From assembly GCF_024679245.1 (NCBI RefSeq), contig NC_090172.1, forward strand, positions 43,377,054 through 43,441,053: a stretch of DNA of 64,000 nt, written 5' to 3'. The position numbers were made by a program, and so were the translations under genes. How positions within the stretch are numbered: the first letter of the stretch is position 1; the number at the start of each line of letters is the position of its first letter. Positions 1 through 9,945 of the stretch are shown here, one piece after another. Below the pieces are notes generated by a model. The model did not search any database. It was not told the origin of the DNA and saw only the letters and a program-made list of their open reading frames with translations. The DNA is from Pseudorasbora parva. Taxonomy: Eukaryota; Chordata; Actinopteri; Cypriniformes; Gobionidae.

Positions 1-830
1 TGATGCCTGGCACAGTCATAGTGGTGTGCTGCCTCCTGTAAACAGGCTTATTTATTTCTGAAATGAGCTACAGCTTTAACTCACAGTGGGACCCTTTTCT
101 TGTTTCCTTGACAAATGTCTCTACTCTTTCACTTAATGGAGGAGAGCGAAGAGATGATAGAGTTGAATTCTTCCTTGCCATCCTTACAAAGGACAGATGT
201 GCAGCTAAGCAACACTCCCTGCTTCCTTCACTACTAACTGTTCCTTATCTAGAGACGGACATTGTTTATCTGGTGACTGGTGCTGAGACAGCAGATACAG
301 CTAGAGAATCACAGTTTTGCACATCTCACTAGCTCAGCTGTATACAAAGTACACACATTAAGTGCTTATCATTGAGACAAGAAATGCACCAAAATGCTGT
401 GTTTGTGAGCATCTCCACAAAAAAAAGTTCTTCACAAGAGAGTTGAGCATAAACAGTAGTGAATCCAGCATCAGTGAGGTCTAATCCTCTTTACTCTTTT
501 GGATGCTGACTAGCCAATGGGATGCCATTTTAATGACTTGCTTTATCAAGCGTGGCCTAAGTTATTAAAGATGTGAAAGAAAGTCAGGCAGAAAAATTAG
601 ACTTGCACCGAATAAATTCATGCTACACTTCTCTGAAGTCTGTTCATTTCTGCCAGGGCATGAGCCGAAGAGCCACAATATTTGGCATATGACATGCCAT
701 CGCATTATCAAAAGAATACCATTTTTGTTTTTGAGTTTTTGTATCTGTCACTGTATGTGTAACTACCATAGTACAGTGTTTTGTTTATTTCTAAAAGCAT
801 ATTAAAGCGATTAAACAATGTATTTGAATA
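1..830. other. No gene seen; flanking unique sequence
   Basis: The open frames here are short and carry no recognisable domain, signal or splice pattern. The sequence is AT-rich and looks like ordinary intergenic or intronic fish DNA. No RNA gene or repeat was recognised. Confidence 0.5.
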
Positions 831-990
831 TTGCGCCCCACTTTATATTAGGTGGCCTTTTTATGACTTACATAAAAAAATAAGTACAATGTACTTAATG
901 TGTTCTAATTGTATTGCAAAACACCTTTGCTGATATTAAGGTGGGATATGGGTAAAGTTAGGGAAAGGTATGGTGATATGGGTAAGTTTA

Positions 991-1472
991 TGTCACGGTG
1001 CATGAATTCATTGGTTCATTCTGTCTCTGTGTGTGTGTGGAGTGTAAGTGGGTGGCGTGGTTTCTGATTACCTGCTCATCAGATCAGCACCACCACCTGC
1101 TGCACCTGATTACCCGGTCTACATTATGGCTTGCTAACCACCCTGTATTTGTCAGATCGTTTGGTGTTGTTCTGTGGTCCTGTCCTGTTCTCCTCCCGTT
1201 TCATCCGGTGTTTGCTGTTCTCATGGATACTGTTCGTGTTCTGTGGATGTCTTCACCGTGGTGGATCAGATCCCGGATCTGGTTGTCCATTGAGTCCCTG
1301 TGTCACCCGGACCAAAGCCTGTCTACATCGTCTGACTAACTCTTTACTGACTGTGGTGTTCTGAGATGGAACCAGCCTAATGTCTGACTTCCTTCATATC
1401 TACTATCTGTGTTCTGAGAAAATAAAGATATTGTATTGCACTTGCTATTGAATCCGCTTCTGTTTCATGACA
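991..1472 (+). repeat. 5' LTR of the gypsy element (482 bp)
   Basis: It begins TGTCACGG and ends TTTCATGACA. The first ~65 bases and last ~20 bases are repeated at 4223-4305, which defines the LTR. An AATAAAG polyadenylation-like signal lies at about 1420. A transcription start at 1151 is inferred from the self-complementarity described separately. The small open frames inside it are not genes. Confidence 0.9.
1151..1161 (+). promoter_or_regulatory. Putative self-primer: inferred 5' end of the gypsy RNA
   Basis: GTCAGATCGTT at 1151-1161 inside the 5' LTR is the exact reverse complement of AACGATCTGAC at 1474-1484, two bases after the LTR end, where a primer-binding site belongs. Elements of the Tf1/sushi chromovirus group prime reverse transcription with the first ~11 nt of their own RNA rather than with a tRNA. 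An 11-nt perfect match fits that mechanism and predicts that R begins at 1151. Confidence 0.75.
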
Positions 1473-1473
1473 G

Positions 1474-1484
1474 AACGATCTGAC
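1474..1484 (+). other. Primer-binding site (self-primed type)
   Basis: AACGATCTGAC lies directly downstream of the 5' LTR and pairs perfectly with 1151-1161. I see no TGG-initial tRNA 3'-end complement here, which is what a tRNA-primed element would normally show. Confidence 0.75.
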
Positions 1485-1679
1485 CACAACATGGATTCAC
1501 CCAGAGGATTCAACAACTTCCTGGTCTCACTGCGCCAACCCCACCGTCTGTTCCCCCCACCATCAGCCACGTTAGTCCGAGTCAGGAGCCGCGGCTACCT
1601 CCACCAGAACGCTATTCGGGTGAGCCCAACCTTTGTTGAGCATTTTTAACTAAGTGTTCCGTGTTCTTTTCCCTCCAAC

Positions 1680-2307
1680 CTCAGAATTCGCTACAGCACG
1701 GTCTAAGGTAGCGCTGGTGATCTCTCCTGACGCGCGGCTCAATGGGGAACGGCAGTGTGGGAGAATCAACATCAATGCTGCTCCTCATTCCAAGCCCTTA
1801 CCGATGAGATGAAGCGGGTGTTCGACTGGTCGGCCGCCGGGCGCAGTGCGGCATGACAGTTGTCGGACCTTCACCAAGGAGACAGGTCCGTCTCCGACTA
1901 CTCGATTGAATTCCCCACCCTGGCGGGCGAATCAAGATGGAACGAGGACACGCAGTGGGACAGGTTCCTGCATGGGTTGGCTGACCGCATCCAACAGGAA
2001 ATCTACACTGCACCTGCCTACAAGCTTCGATGGATTAGTTGAACTGACTTTAAGAGTTGATGCTCGATTGGAACGTCAGAAGCAACGATCCTCATCGTTC
2101 CCGAGTCTAGAGGTCCCTGGATGGTCTGCGGTCAGAGTCATGGATGTGGTCAGCCCGTCACTCGATCACAAACCCATGCAGGTCGGTAGAGCTCGGCTTT
2201 CTCGGAAGGAGAGAGATCGGTGGCGGGCGAATGGCTTATGCCTGTACTGTGGTGGAAATGGACACTTCTTGGACCGTTGTCCGGTAAAAGCCTGCACCCG
2301 TCAGTAG
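1680..2307 (+). pseudogene. gag: gag remnant with CCHC zinc knuckle
   Basis: This is the nucleocapsid/capsid region of the gypsy element. One frame (about 1860-2040) carries a capsid-like stretch with the motif QWDRFLHGLADRIQ. The reading then moves to the frame that ends at 2307. That frame holds a CCHC knuckle with cysteines at codons 2239 and 2248, histidine at 2263 and cysteine at 2278 (C-x2-C-x4-H-x4-C), which binds RNA in intact elements. At least one frameshift near 2020-2040 and the lack of a clean start show it is dead. It leads straight into the protease region in another frame. Confidence 0.85.
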
Positions 2308-2339
2308 AACGGAGGTTACTGGCGGGCGGTCATTCTCGA

Positions 2340-2645
2340 GGAAACCCTTCATCAGCCACTCTCCTCCCGGTGAGACTTCAATGGGCAACCTCCACTCATC
2401 AGTGTCAGGCCTTAGTGGATTCAGGAGCTGAAGGTAATTTTTGGGATAAAACTCTCACCACTCACCTTCAGATCCCTCTCAACACACTCACCCACAAGAT
2501 TTCAGTCAGTGCACTTGATGGACAGAGCCTCCCGGACATTTCATTCAGAACCAATCCCATCACTCTCATCACTGGTGGGAACCACACACAGGAGATAGAA
2601 TTCTTCGTCACCGATTCTCCATTGGTTCTCTTTGGGGGCCTCCGC
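2340..2645 (+). pseudogene. Retroviral-type aspartic protease remnant
   Basis: The frame spanning 2220-2864 includes the aspartic protease active-site motif VDSGAEGN (about 2415-2438), preceded by a short hydrophobic strand, as in gypsy proteases. The intact family dimerises and cleaves the Gag-Pol polyprotein. The downstream sequence runs, within a few tens of bases and with a frame change, into the integrase N-terminus. The reverse transcriptase and RNase H that should lie between are missing, and no YxDD-type motif is found. Confidence 0.8.
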
Positions 2646-2659
2646 CCGGTGGTCCACCG

Positions 2660-3720
2660 AGTCGATTGTTCGTGCTGGAGGGCTTACGGTCCAACGTTAT
2701 TCAGTGGGGTCATTCTTCCAATGTGGCATATCATCCAGGGGTTAATCGTACCAGTTTTTTGGTCAAGCAACAGTTTTGGTGGCCAGGTATGGCTTGTGAC
2801 ATTCGAGATTTTGTATTGGCTTGTTCGGTTTGTGCCTGTGGTAAGACTTCCAATTGTCCTCTAGATGGGTTACTCCAACCGCTGTCTGTCCCTTCAAGAC
2901 CCTGGTCCCACATCGTGCTAGATTTTGTTACCGCCCTCCCACCCTCCCAGGGTAAGACGGTCTTTTTGTCCGTAGTGGACCGGTTCTTGAAGGCGGCACA
3001 CTTTATCCCCTTACCTAAATTACCCTCCGCTAAGGAGACAGTGGTGGATGTCATTGAACACATCTTTCGCATACATGGCCTCCCGATTGACGTGGTCTCT
3101 GACAGGGGGCCCCAATTTATTTCAAAAATTTGGAAGGAGTTTTGTAGGTTGCTGGGGGGCGACCGTAAGTCTGTCTTCAGGTTTCCATCCCCAGAGCAAC
3201 AGTCAAACCGAAAGAGCCAACCAGGATTTAGGCTTCCAAGAATCCTTCCTCCCGGAGCCAACAACTTCCATGGGTTGAGTACTCACATAACTCATTACCA
3301 GTATCATCCACAGGCCTCTCGCCGTTTGAGTGTAGTATAGGTTACCAGCCACCTGTTTTTCCTAGTCTGGAATCAGAAGTCGCGGTCCCCTCCGCTCACG
3401 CCTTTGTCCAGAGATGCCGCCGCACTTGGACAAGAGCCCGTGAGACTCTGCTCCAAGTGAGAGCGCGTACCAAGGCCCAAGCCAATCACTACCGGTCTAA
3501 GCCCCACGTCTACGTCGTTGGTCAGAAAGTGTGGCTTTCATCTAAGAACATTACTCCTCTCTGTTTGTAACAAGCTTTCTCCCAAATTTATTAGTCCGTT
3601 CCCTGTCACTAAAATCATTAGTCCGGTGGCAGTCCGCCTCAAACTGCCGCCTGCGTACAGGAGGATTAATTCCAAATTGAAACCTGTGTTTTACTCCCAT
3701 ATTAACCCGCCGGCCCCGCC
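2660..3720 (+). pseudogene. Integrase remnant, frameshifted in the catalytic core
   Basis: The HHCC zinc domain is visible: histidines at codons 2711 and 2732, cysteines at 2822 and 2831. The first catalytic aspartate is codon 2921 (motif LDFVT) and the second is codon 3101 (SDRGPQF). The glutamate (QTERANQD, codon 3210) is in a different frame. D-to-E distance is 109 bases instead of the 108 expected for D35E, so one extra base sits between them, most simply in the G6 run at 3154-3159. A C-terminal GPF/GPY-like stretch (SPFPVTKII) follows in yet another frame up to about 3720. The intact enzyme joins element ends to chromosomal DNA; this copy is broken. Confidence 0.88.
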
Positions 3721-3971
3721 CTTACGAAACTAAAATATATTGCAATATATTTTAAAATATCATGCAATATATTCACATATATGGGATTTAATATTTATAT
3801 TTTCCAATATATTGCAATATATTGAAAGCGGCAATCATGTCTATATTTTGCAATATATTGCATGAATATATAATATATTTTATAATACCATCAATATATT
3901 ATTCCATATATTAAAATATATTTCAAGAAAATATATTGGTAAATATATTTTCCTTTCATAAGGGAGGTTTC
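3719..3971. mobile_element. AT-rich TIR element inside the gypsy element
   Basis: About 250 bases of ATATATTGCAATATATT-type sequence interrupt the GC-rich integrase to chromodomain linker. The ends are inverted: CCCTTACGAAAC at 3719 and the complement of CCCTTATGAAAG ending at 3963, with further matching into AAAATATATT. A 13-base direct repeat CCCGCCGGCCCCG occurs just before (3706-3718) and after (3972-3984). One copy fits the normal proline-rich linker, so the repeat looks created by the insertion event, though it is longer than usual target duplications. No coding potential. Confidence 0.65.
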
Positions 3972-3984
3972 CCCGCCGGCCCCG

Positions 3985-4210
3985 GTTCCCCCACCGCCGC
4001 GTCTTGTAGATGGGGGAACCCACCTATTTGGTAAATCGTATTCTGGACTCGAGGAGGAGGGGATGCGGATTTCAGTATCTGGTGGACTGGGAAGGTTACG
4101 GTCCGGAGGAGAGAAGTTGGGTTCCTGCAAGGGACATACTGGATCACTCCCTCATCAATGATTTCCATCGACAGGTAAGTTCCACTGGGAACGCCAGGAG
4201 GCGCTCCTAG
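3985..4210 (+). pseudogene. Chromodomain at the end of the gypsy pol
   Basis: The frame 4010-4210 encodes a chromodomain: [13 protein letters not shown], then [19 protein letters not shown] with the aromatic cage residues typical of the fold, and a following helix ([14 protein letters not shown]). In chromoviruses this domain steers integration to chromatin carrying methylated histone H3. It is separated from the integrase by the AT-rich insert, so it cannot be translated with it. This stretch itself is still open. Confidence 0.88.
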
Positions 4211-4222
4211 GGGAGGGGGTAT
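4209..4222 (+). other. Polypurine tract of the gypsy element
   Basis: A G/A-rich stretch (AGGGGAGGGGGTAT) sits immediately before the 3' LTR, the position used to prime plus-strand synthesis in LTR retrotransposons. Confidence 0.8.
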
Positions 4223-4305
4223 TGTCACGGTTCATGAATTCATTGATTCATTCTGTCTGTGTGTTTGTGTAGAGTGTAAGTGGGAGGAAACCGCTTTTCA
4301 TGACA
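4223..4305 (+). repeat. 3' LTR of the gypsy element, internally deleted
   Basis: It starts TGTCACGG and ends CATGACA like the 5' LTR, but is 83 bases against 482. The missing block lies between TGTAAGTGGG and CCGCTT. The deletion removes the inferred R start and polyadenylation region of this copy. Confidence 0.88.
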
Positions 4306-4599
4306 GTTTAAGGGTAGGATTAGGTGTAAGGGAAGTGCCAACTTTGTAATTACAAATGTAACTACAGAAATTAATTACAGACGTAATTACATGCAGGTAT
4401 TTTTAAAATTTAAAACATTTTAAGTGTATGCACACAATCAGTGCATTGTATCAAATGATTAATTAAAATGTTAGTACATAGTAATATAAAGTGTATAACC
4501 TAAAATATAACCTAATAAAAAGTGGGTCCAAATATTGTTTATTTGAGTTATATTAGATTCATATTTAAACATTTTAAGTTTTTTAAAAATTCTAAGCGC

Positions 4600-5998
4600 A
4601 CAGGTTTTGTGAGCGTTTGGTTTATGTTTTCATTGGCCAGGCACTCTTGTGTTGTTGTGTCTGTGTAGCACACCATTCTTGTTTCAGTACCCGCATGCTT
4701 TTGTGTTATGTTTTGTGTGAAAACATGGCTTGTGAGATCTCACAGGCTGCGTGTTCGTGTCTTATTTTGTTTGAGCACATGGCTTGTGATTATCTGCGCT
4801 GACCATGTGCTCATGTTCCTTTTGTTTGGTGTGAGCACATGGCTTGTCATGTTTGTTACTTTGTGCCATGTGCTCTCCTGTCTACTAACCCCACCCATCT
4901 TGTTATCTAAGTTTTGGTTCAGTTGAATCACCTGGGGGCTATTCCATAAAGCAAGGTTATCTTTTATGAAACATACCCTGAACTCTCAGTGAACTCACCC
5001 TGAACTCTCAGTGAAAGACCCTAACCTTGCTTACTAGAGGTATGCTGGTTCCTTAAATGTATCTGGGAGTATGTTCAGCTAACCCAGAGAATGTTCACGG
5101 TTAACACATAAGACATTCTCAAAACAGCAATGAATCACAATGGAAACAGACACCAAGAAAAAGCGCGCCATACTACTTGTTTCTTCTTCTTTTATGTAAT
5201 GGCTATTTACATACTTAGTGTATACCGCCACCTTTTTGGTGGTTTTGTAATCATGTTACAATCTTTTCGTTTAATAATATTTAAATAACTGTGAATAAGA
5301 ACTATATTATTTGTTTGATCCCAAGTATATAATAAAAATATAGATTGATTAAACTAAATACCAGTCCGTGCGTGCAAAGATAACGTGGCATTTGCTCATT
5401 TTGCTTCCATGTCCTGGTGCAAAAAAATTAAAAAACCTCAACATTTTTTTAATAGTGGTTTATATACTGATTTAACTATACAACATATTGTTGCGCAATC
5501 TGTAACGCCCACTGACGCCCATCTTCAAAAGGGCCCACATGTGGTGAACACCTCTGAAGTAAACTAACGAGAACCTGCTCCTGAGCAGGTTATGTTCAGA
5601 GAGTAAGTTGCTATGGCTACTTCTTTAAAGTTGTCTCTGTTTTTGGAACTGAAAGTGGAGGTTATCAGCTTACCCTTAAACATACCCAGGAATGTCACAT
5701 AACCTGCTTTCTGGAATACCCCATTACTCTACCTTGTACCCTCTTTGCTTGCTGCCCTATTGATTCTCCTTGCATTTTCAGTCCTGCGTCAGTTTGTTGT
5801 CATATGCACCCCTTGTGTCCTATCCTATCCTGCCCTGCCATATTATATATCTTGCCCAGCCTTGTGTTTTTTGCTGGTTTGTTTTCCCCCAACATGTAGT
5901 TTTTTGTTCTGTTTTATTTTGTTATTATATAAAAATCTCATAGTTTCTACATCTTGACTTGAGCCTTCGCTTCATCCCTCAACCCAAAGTCTGACAGC
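4600..5998 (+). repeat. LTR-like block (possible solo LTR) split by a TIR element
   Basis: Both halves (4600-4934, 5723-5998) have the T/G-rich, promoter-like texture of fish gypsy LTRs. A short repeat of the form GAGCACATGGCTTGTGAT recurs several times in the left half (about 4720-4860), and the right half contains TTATATAAAAATC and ends TCTGACA. No internal coding region accompanies it. The end positions and any target duplication are uncertain. The open frames here (for example 4617-4802, 5745-5957) are low-complexity and not genes. Confidence 0.5.
4935..5722. mobile_element. Non-autonomous TIR element (~788 bp), Harbinger-like ends
   Basis: The left end GGGGCTATTCCATAAAGC and the complement of the right end GGGGTATTCCAGAAAGC form an imperfect TIR of about 25 bases, continuing into AGGTTAT. 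No transposase frame is seen. The flanks join as CACCTG/ATTACTC; the first gypsy LTR also contains CACCTGATTAC (1104-1114), which hints that no target duplication was made. Family assignment is tentative. Confidence 0.72.
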
Positions 5999-5999
5999 A

Positions 6000-8900
6000 T
6001 AGCAAAACACAGCAAAAGAAGAAGCAGAAACAAGTGTTAGCATTCCTTATGCACATGTAAAATAATGCGATTATCAAACATTGAACAGTATATAAGTAAA
6101 ATCTGCCTAATGTTACCGAATTAGAAGTCGACCCTGGTAGAGGTACAGGATTGTACAAGCTTAGGGGGTGCTGATGGAAGCCTTCTACTCCATCTATGTA
6201 TTTTTAATCCATTTTGAATCCAATCCGAATGTTGTCTTTATAAAGATTTCTTATCCTTTTTCTTGAGATTGTTCTAAAGACAAACCTTAAAGGGAAATTC
6301 ATATTGCACAGACAAACAGCAACAAATACGTTTGTTGGGTTTTGGCAGATCAGTATGTTACTCCTGTCAGCATCTCTTGGTGTTGGTCATTGATTGTTTT
6401 CACCCGACTGAACGTGTTTAATCAGCGCTTGTGGGTGTCTTTTGAGGCAGTGTGAATGTGACACATATTTTTTTTAATAAAATTCTAAATCCAATGGGTA
6501 ACATGTTTGTCGATGTTTGTTGTTGTTTGTCTGTGCAGTGTGAATTGTCCTCAAGAAGAGTTTGAATTTTTTTTAAATAATTATAAAATAAAAATCTGTA
6601 TAAATAGCCTCTAAAACCTCCATTTTGTCTTAAATACCCCAAAATAAAATGTTTAATGAATGTGGGTTGTTTCAGATATTAAGCATTATAACATAACACT
6701 ACCCAAATATAATATGTATTACTATTGCTAGGGATGTGCACACATACTCTGAAGGTAATGTTACAATTTTAACAGCATTATGATTATTACCATAATCAGG
6801 CAGAAAAACAGCCTTTGAGTATTTTTCTATTCAGTTGATTAGCAAGTCTTTGGCAAGAACCACCATACAATCAAACACAAAAGCTTGTTCTTAAGAAAAT
6901 ATTTGATCATTTCTCAAGAATTACACTTAAGAAACATTCTTACAAGATTAGTAATATTTTTAATAAAGAATAAAATCTTATAAAGCATAAATGTTAGAAA
7001 AAGTAAAGTTACACACAATTGTGAATGATAGAAGAACTTCCACTTTTCAAGAGGCAGAAAGCCTCCTGTGGCAATGCTCTTGCCAGCAGTATTCTGAAAC
7101 ATGAAGTCTTCCATGTAGGAGCTACAGGTGCACCATGTGTGGACTGTGCGCATCAAAACTTCCTGAGTCACCTTCATCACAACTCAACTCGTCCCTCACT
7201 CCAAACAAAAACTAAGAGAAAGAGAACTGGGGAACATATTGAATGAATGTATAGAGATAAAAATCCCACCCTGTCTGGGAGGACAGCTTCACAGCTTTTT
7301 CCTCCTGCCTATTCATAAGCCATTATTAAAACATTGTTCATCAGAACGTTTATTTTATTTTATCTGATGGCATTTAATTAGATATGAGGGTTTAGTCATA
7401 TGCACTAACACACTTCACATTTACACAACGAAACGGTTGTTAGTACAATGAACAGGTAAGATTGAGTTTACGTCCTTTTCAAATGTAGGATATTGTTGGA
7501 CTTTATACTTCATCTTTCAAAAATAAGACCTGAATCTATAATGAAATTTGAAGACAAACATTAGAGAAAATATAAGAAACTCCTCCCTGTAGAGCAGTAC
7601 TCTGGGGTTTTGCTTTGTGCTTCAGTATTCTGACTCTCGTTGCAAGAAAAGAAAACAGTTTTCTCATTGAGATTCTAGGTGTGTGCTCGTCTGTCTCTCA
7701 CTCGCTGCAGGGAGGGGAGCGCTTATTTCCTGGACTTACGCTACCTCAAACCTCCTCCAAGCAAGGCCGGACCACCAGACCAGCCTCCTCTCCAAATCAC
7801 CAAGGCAACACTCTTTTGTTTGAGACCACCGCCAGCATTCATAGCCCTAAATAATGGCTAACTGGTGGGCATCACGGTGGTGGGTCAAAACAAGGTCCAA
7901 ATGCATTGCAACAGTGTGTGGCTGAGAAAGATAATGCAAGAACACAGTATTCTTAAATCAAGTGCTAGACATTAGAGTTGTAAAGAAATAGATTGCCAAA
8001 CAATGAAAACTGAGTCATTTATTCACCCTCATGTGTTCCCAACTTGTACAATCTGGTTTCTTTTATAGGACACAACAGGAGAAATTACAGTTAAAAAAGG
8101 TGGCCTGTTTGACCAATTATACAGGTCCAAATACTTGGAATATAGACTCTTTTATGTTCCCCATGGGGTATAACAACTTAACAATAATAGCTTAATAATA
8201 ATTAGAAATATAACATGATTTTTTTATCGTAAATAAAAAAAAAAAAAAAAAATAAAGTGTGGAAGAATGATTCAAGCTGAAATTGGTTAGTATGAGTATT
8301 AATTAACTATTCATTCAAAATAGCTAAATAGTTATAATTACAAACCTACTATAAAATTTGTTCAATTTTCTGTTGTTCCTAATAAAAACGAAAACATGAT
8401 AATACATGCATGAACAGGGAGAATGTGTTTAAGGAAGATTCAGGAGAAAATGGGTTAGCGTGTTATAGTTATAATTAAGCCCCCCAAGGGTAATATGTTA
8501 ATGAAAAAGCTGTGTTACTGTGAATGGGTTCAGCTAAACCACACACACTTTAATCCCCCACCCTCTCTGTGTGTGTGTATCTATCACCTCTGAAAGCCCA
8601 AAAGCAAATCACCTGCTAATAATTGTCCTTACACATGCCTGCTGTTATTACTGTTTAAATGTTCGCACCAAGATGGCACACCAAATGAATGAGAATAACA
8701 CAACCAATCAATCAAATCAAAATTAATAAAAATAAATATATTACAGCCATTTCCGGGGGCCAAGCACAAAAGAAGACAATAAGACATGCTTGTTGCCAAG
8801 CATCATGGTTGAGAGTGTCAGACCAACTGCAATACTGAGCCATTGAAGACCTATACAGTATTATAATTTTAGGCAAAATAGTTGTAAAAATATAAATACA

Positions 8901-9695
8901 GTCAATAATAATTATTTAATGGTTTATTACTTTTGACCAATAGGTGACAGAGTAATGAAATTGATGTGGTGTGGTCAGAGTGAGGTGACAATGACATATG
9001 CAACGTTTGGTGTCAATATGCTACACAGCCTCAAGAGTCATTTTGGCATCATGCCTTATCTTCATCGCTGTGTACAAAAACGGTTTTGTCTATCAGCACG
9101 AAACTTTTTGTCGACACGGTCTGAAAAGGATGCGATTCAATTTTGATGTAAATAGGACAAACAGTCTAGAACAAGTTTGAAAAAATGTTTTTAAAAGTTG
9201 TTAAACAAGATGCCAGACTGGAAGTACTGATGTTCTCAGCATGACCAAATGAATATATTGTTATGTTACAAAAGGCCAATTTAATCAAAAGGGCCACTTC
9301 CTTTCAAAATTATGACATTTGGGCATGAACACTCAGTTACTACTCTGGTTTCATCTCGAACCTGGTCTCGTCTTCGGTTTTAACAATCTAACGGTTTCAA
9401 AGATATTCGCAAATGTTTTTTTAAGCGTTAAATCACAACAATGCACCCATAACCCTAAGGATTGAGGAGATAAGTTATTATCATAAATGTGAGTGCAACT
9501 TTGGACAGTTGGTTGCACTAGAGGGACTGAGTTAGAGACTCCAAATTTGCTATGGTGAAGTTGAGACTGTCCTTTATCTGTGTGCCAAATGACATAACTT
9601 TCCCTCAAGTTATTATATGGGGTCCATAGACTCTCATGACAGAATAATAATAAAACTAAAGATTACAATAGGCCTCTGCCTCCGCCTAAATATCA
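6000..9695. other. No gene seen; mostly unique AT-rich sequence
   Basis: No open frame here has a recognisable domain. Small items: an imperfect inverted repeat around GCACAGACAAACA (about 6296-6327 and 6514-6546), a poly-A run at 8235-8252, and a fragment at about 8010-8090 resembling the dispersed element at 46855-47083 (TTATTCACCCTCATGTG). The stretch 7680-7880 is GC-richer and non-repetitive, without splice signals I would trust. Confidence 0.4.
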
Positions 9696-9945
9696 TGTAC
9701 TCACATTCATGTGGTTCCAAACTTTCTTTCTTCTGTGGAACAAAAAGTAAAAAAAAAATCCTTGTGTGTTTTTTGTTTTTGTTCACATAATGAAAGTCAG
9801 TGGGGTACAATGTTGCTTAGACCCTCTTATGTTTAAAAAAAACATCTCTTTTGTTCAATGGAAGAAAGAGAGCCATGCAGGTTCAGAACAGCATGAGGGT
9901 GACAGAATAAAAAAAAAAAAGGATGAACTTTCCCTTTAAGTCAGC
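9696..9945. mobile_element. Degenerate copy of a dispersed cyprinid-type MITE
   Basis: It begins TACTCACATTCATGTGGTTCCAAAC and later has the inverted counterparts CAGCATGAGGGTGACAGAAT and AACTTTCCCTTTA. The same architecture occurs at 46855-47083. An inner part has mixed poly-A/poly-T tracts. No coding capacity. Confidence 0.6.

Larger units (their letters stand above)
991..4305 (+). mobile_element. Ty3/gypsy chromovirus-type LTR retrotransposon, defective
   Basis: Both termini are visible: the 5' LTR starts TGTCACGG at 991 and the 3' LTR ends CATGACA at 4305. The 5-bp direct repeat GTTTA flanks the whole (986-990 and 4306-4310), a standard target duplication. The internal order is gag with a zinc knuckle, protease, integrase and a C-terminal chromodomain, so it is a chromodomain-bearing Ty3/gypsy element. 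Reverse transcriptase and RNase H are absent: the sequence passes within about 30 bases from protease into the integrase region. The frames are broken by shifts, the 3' LTR has lost about 400 bases, and an AT-rich element sits between integrase and chromodomain. It cannot be autonomous. It is nested in an older TIR element. Confidence 0.93.
831..4530. mobile_element. Non-autonomous TIR element, split by a gypsy insertion
   Basis: The left end (about 832-860) reads CCCACTTTATATTAGGT and the right end (about 4510-4530) is its inverted counterpart, CCCACTTTTTATTAGGT on the minus strand. The two halves total about 385 bases once the inserted retrotransposon (991-4305 plus one 5-bp duplication) is removed, a usual size for a MITE. 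I recognise the general sequence as a common cyprinid dispersed element, with internal runs of GTAATTACA and TACCCATACC type, but cannot name the family. Flanks resemble each other (GAATATT / AAATATT), compatible with an imperfect target duplication. It has no coding capacity. Confidence 0.7.

Noticed and set aside
2731..3264. 177-codon minus-strand frame over the integrase region
   Set aside because: It is the antisense shadow of the gypsy integrase, which has clear plus-strand motifs.
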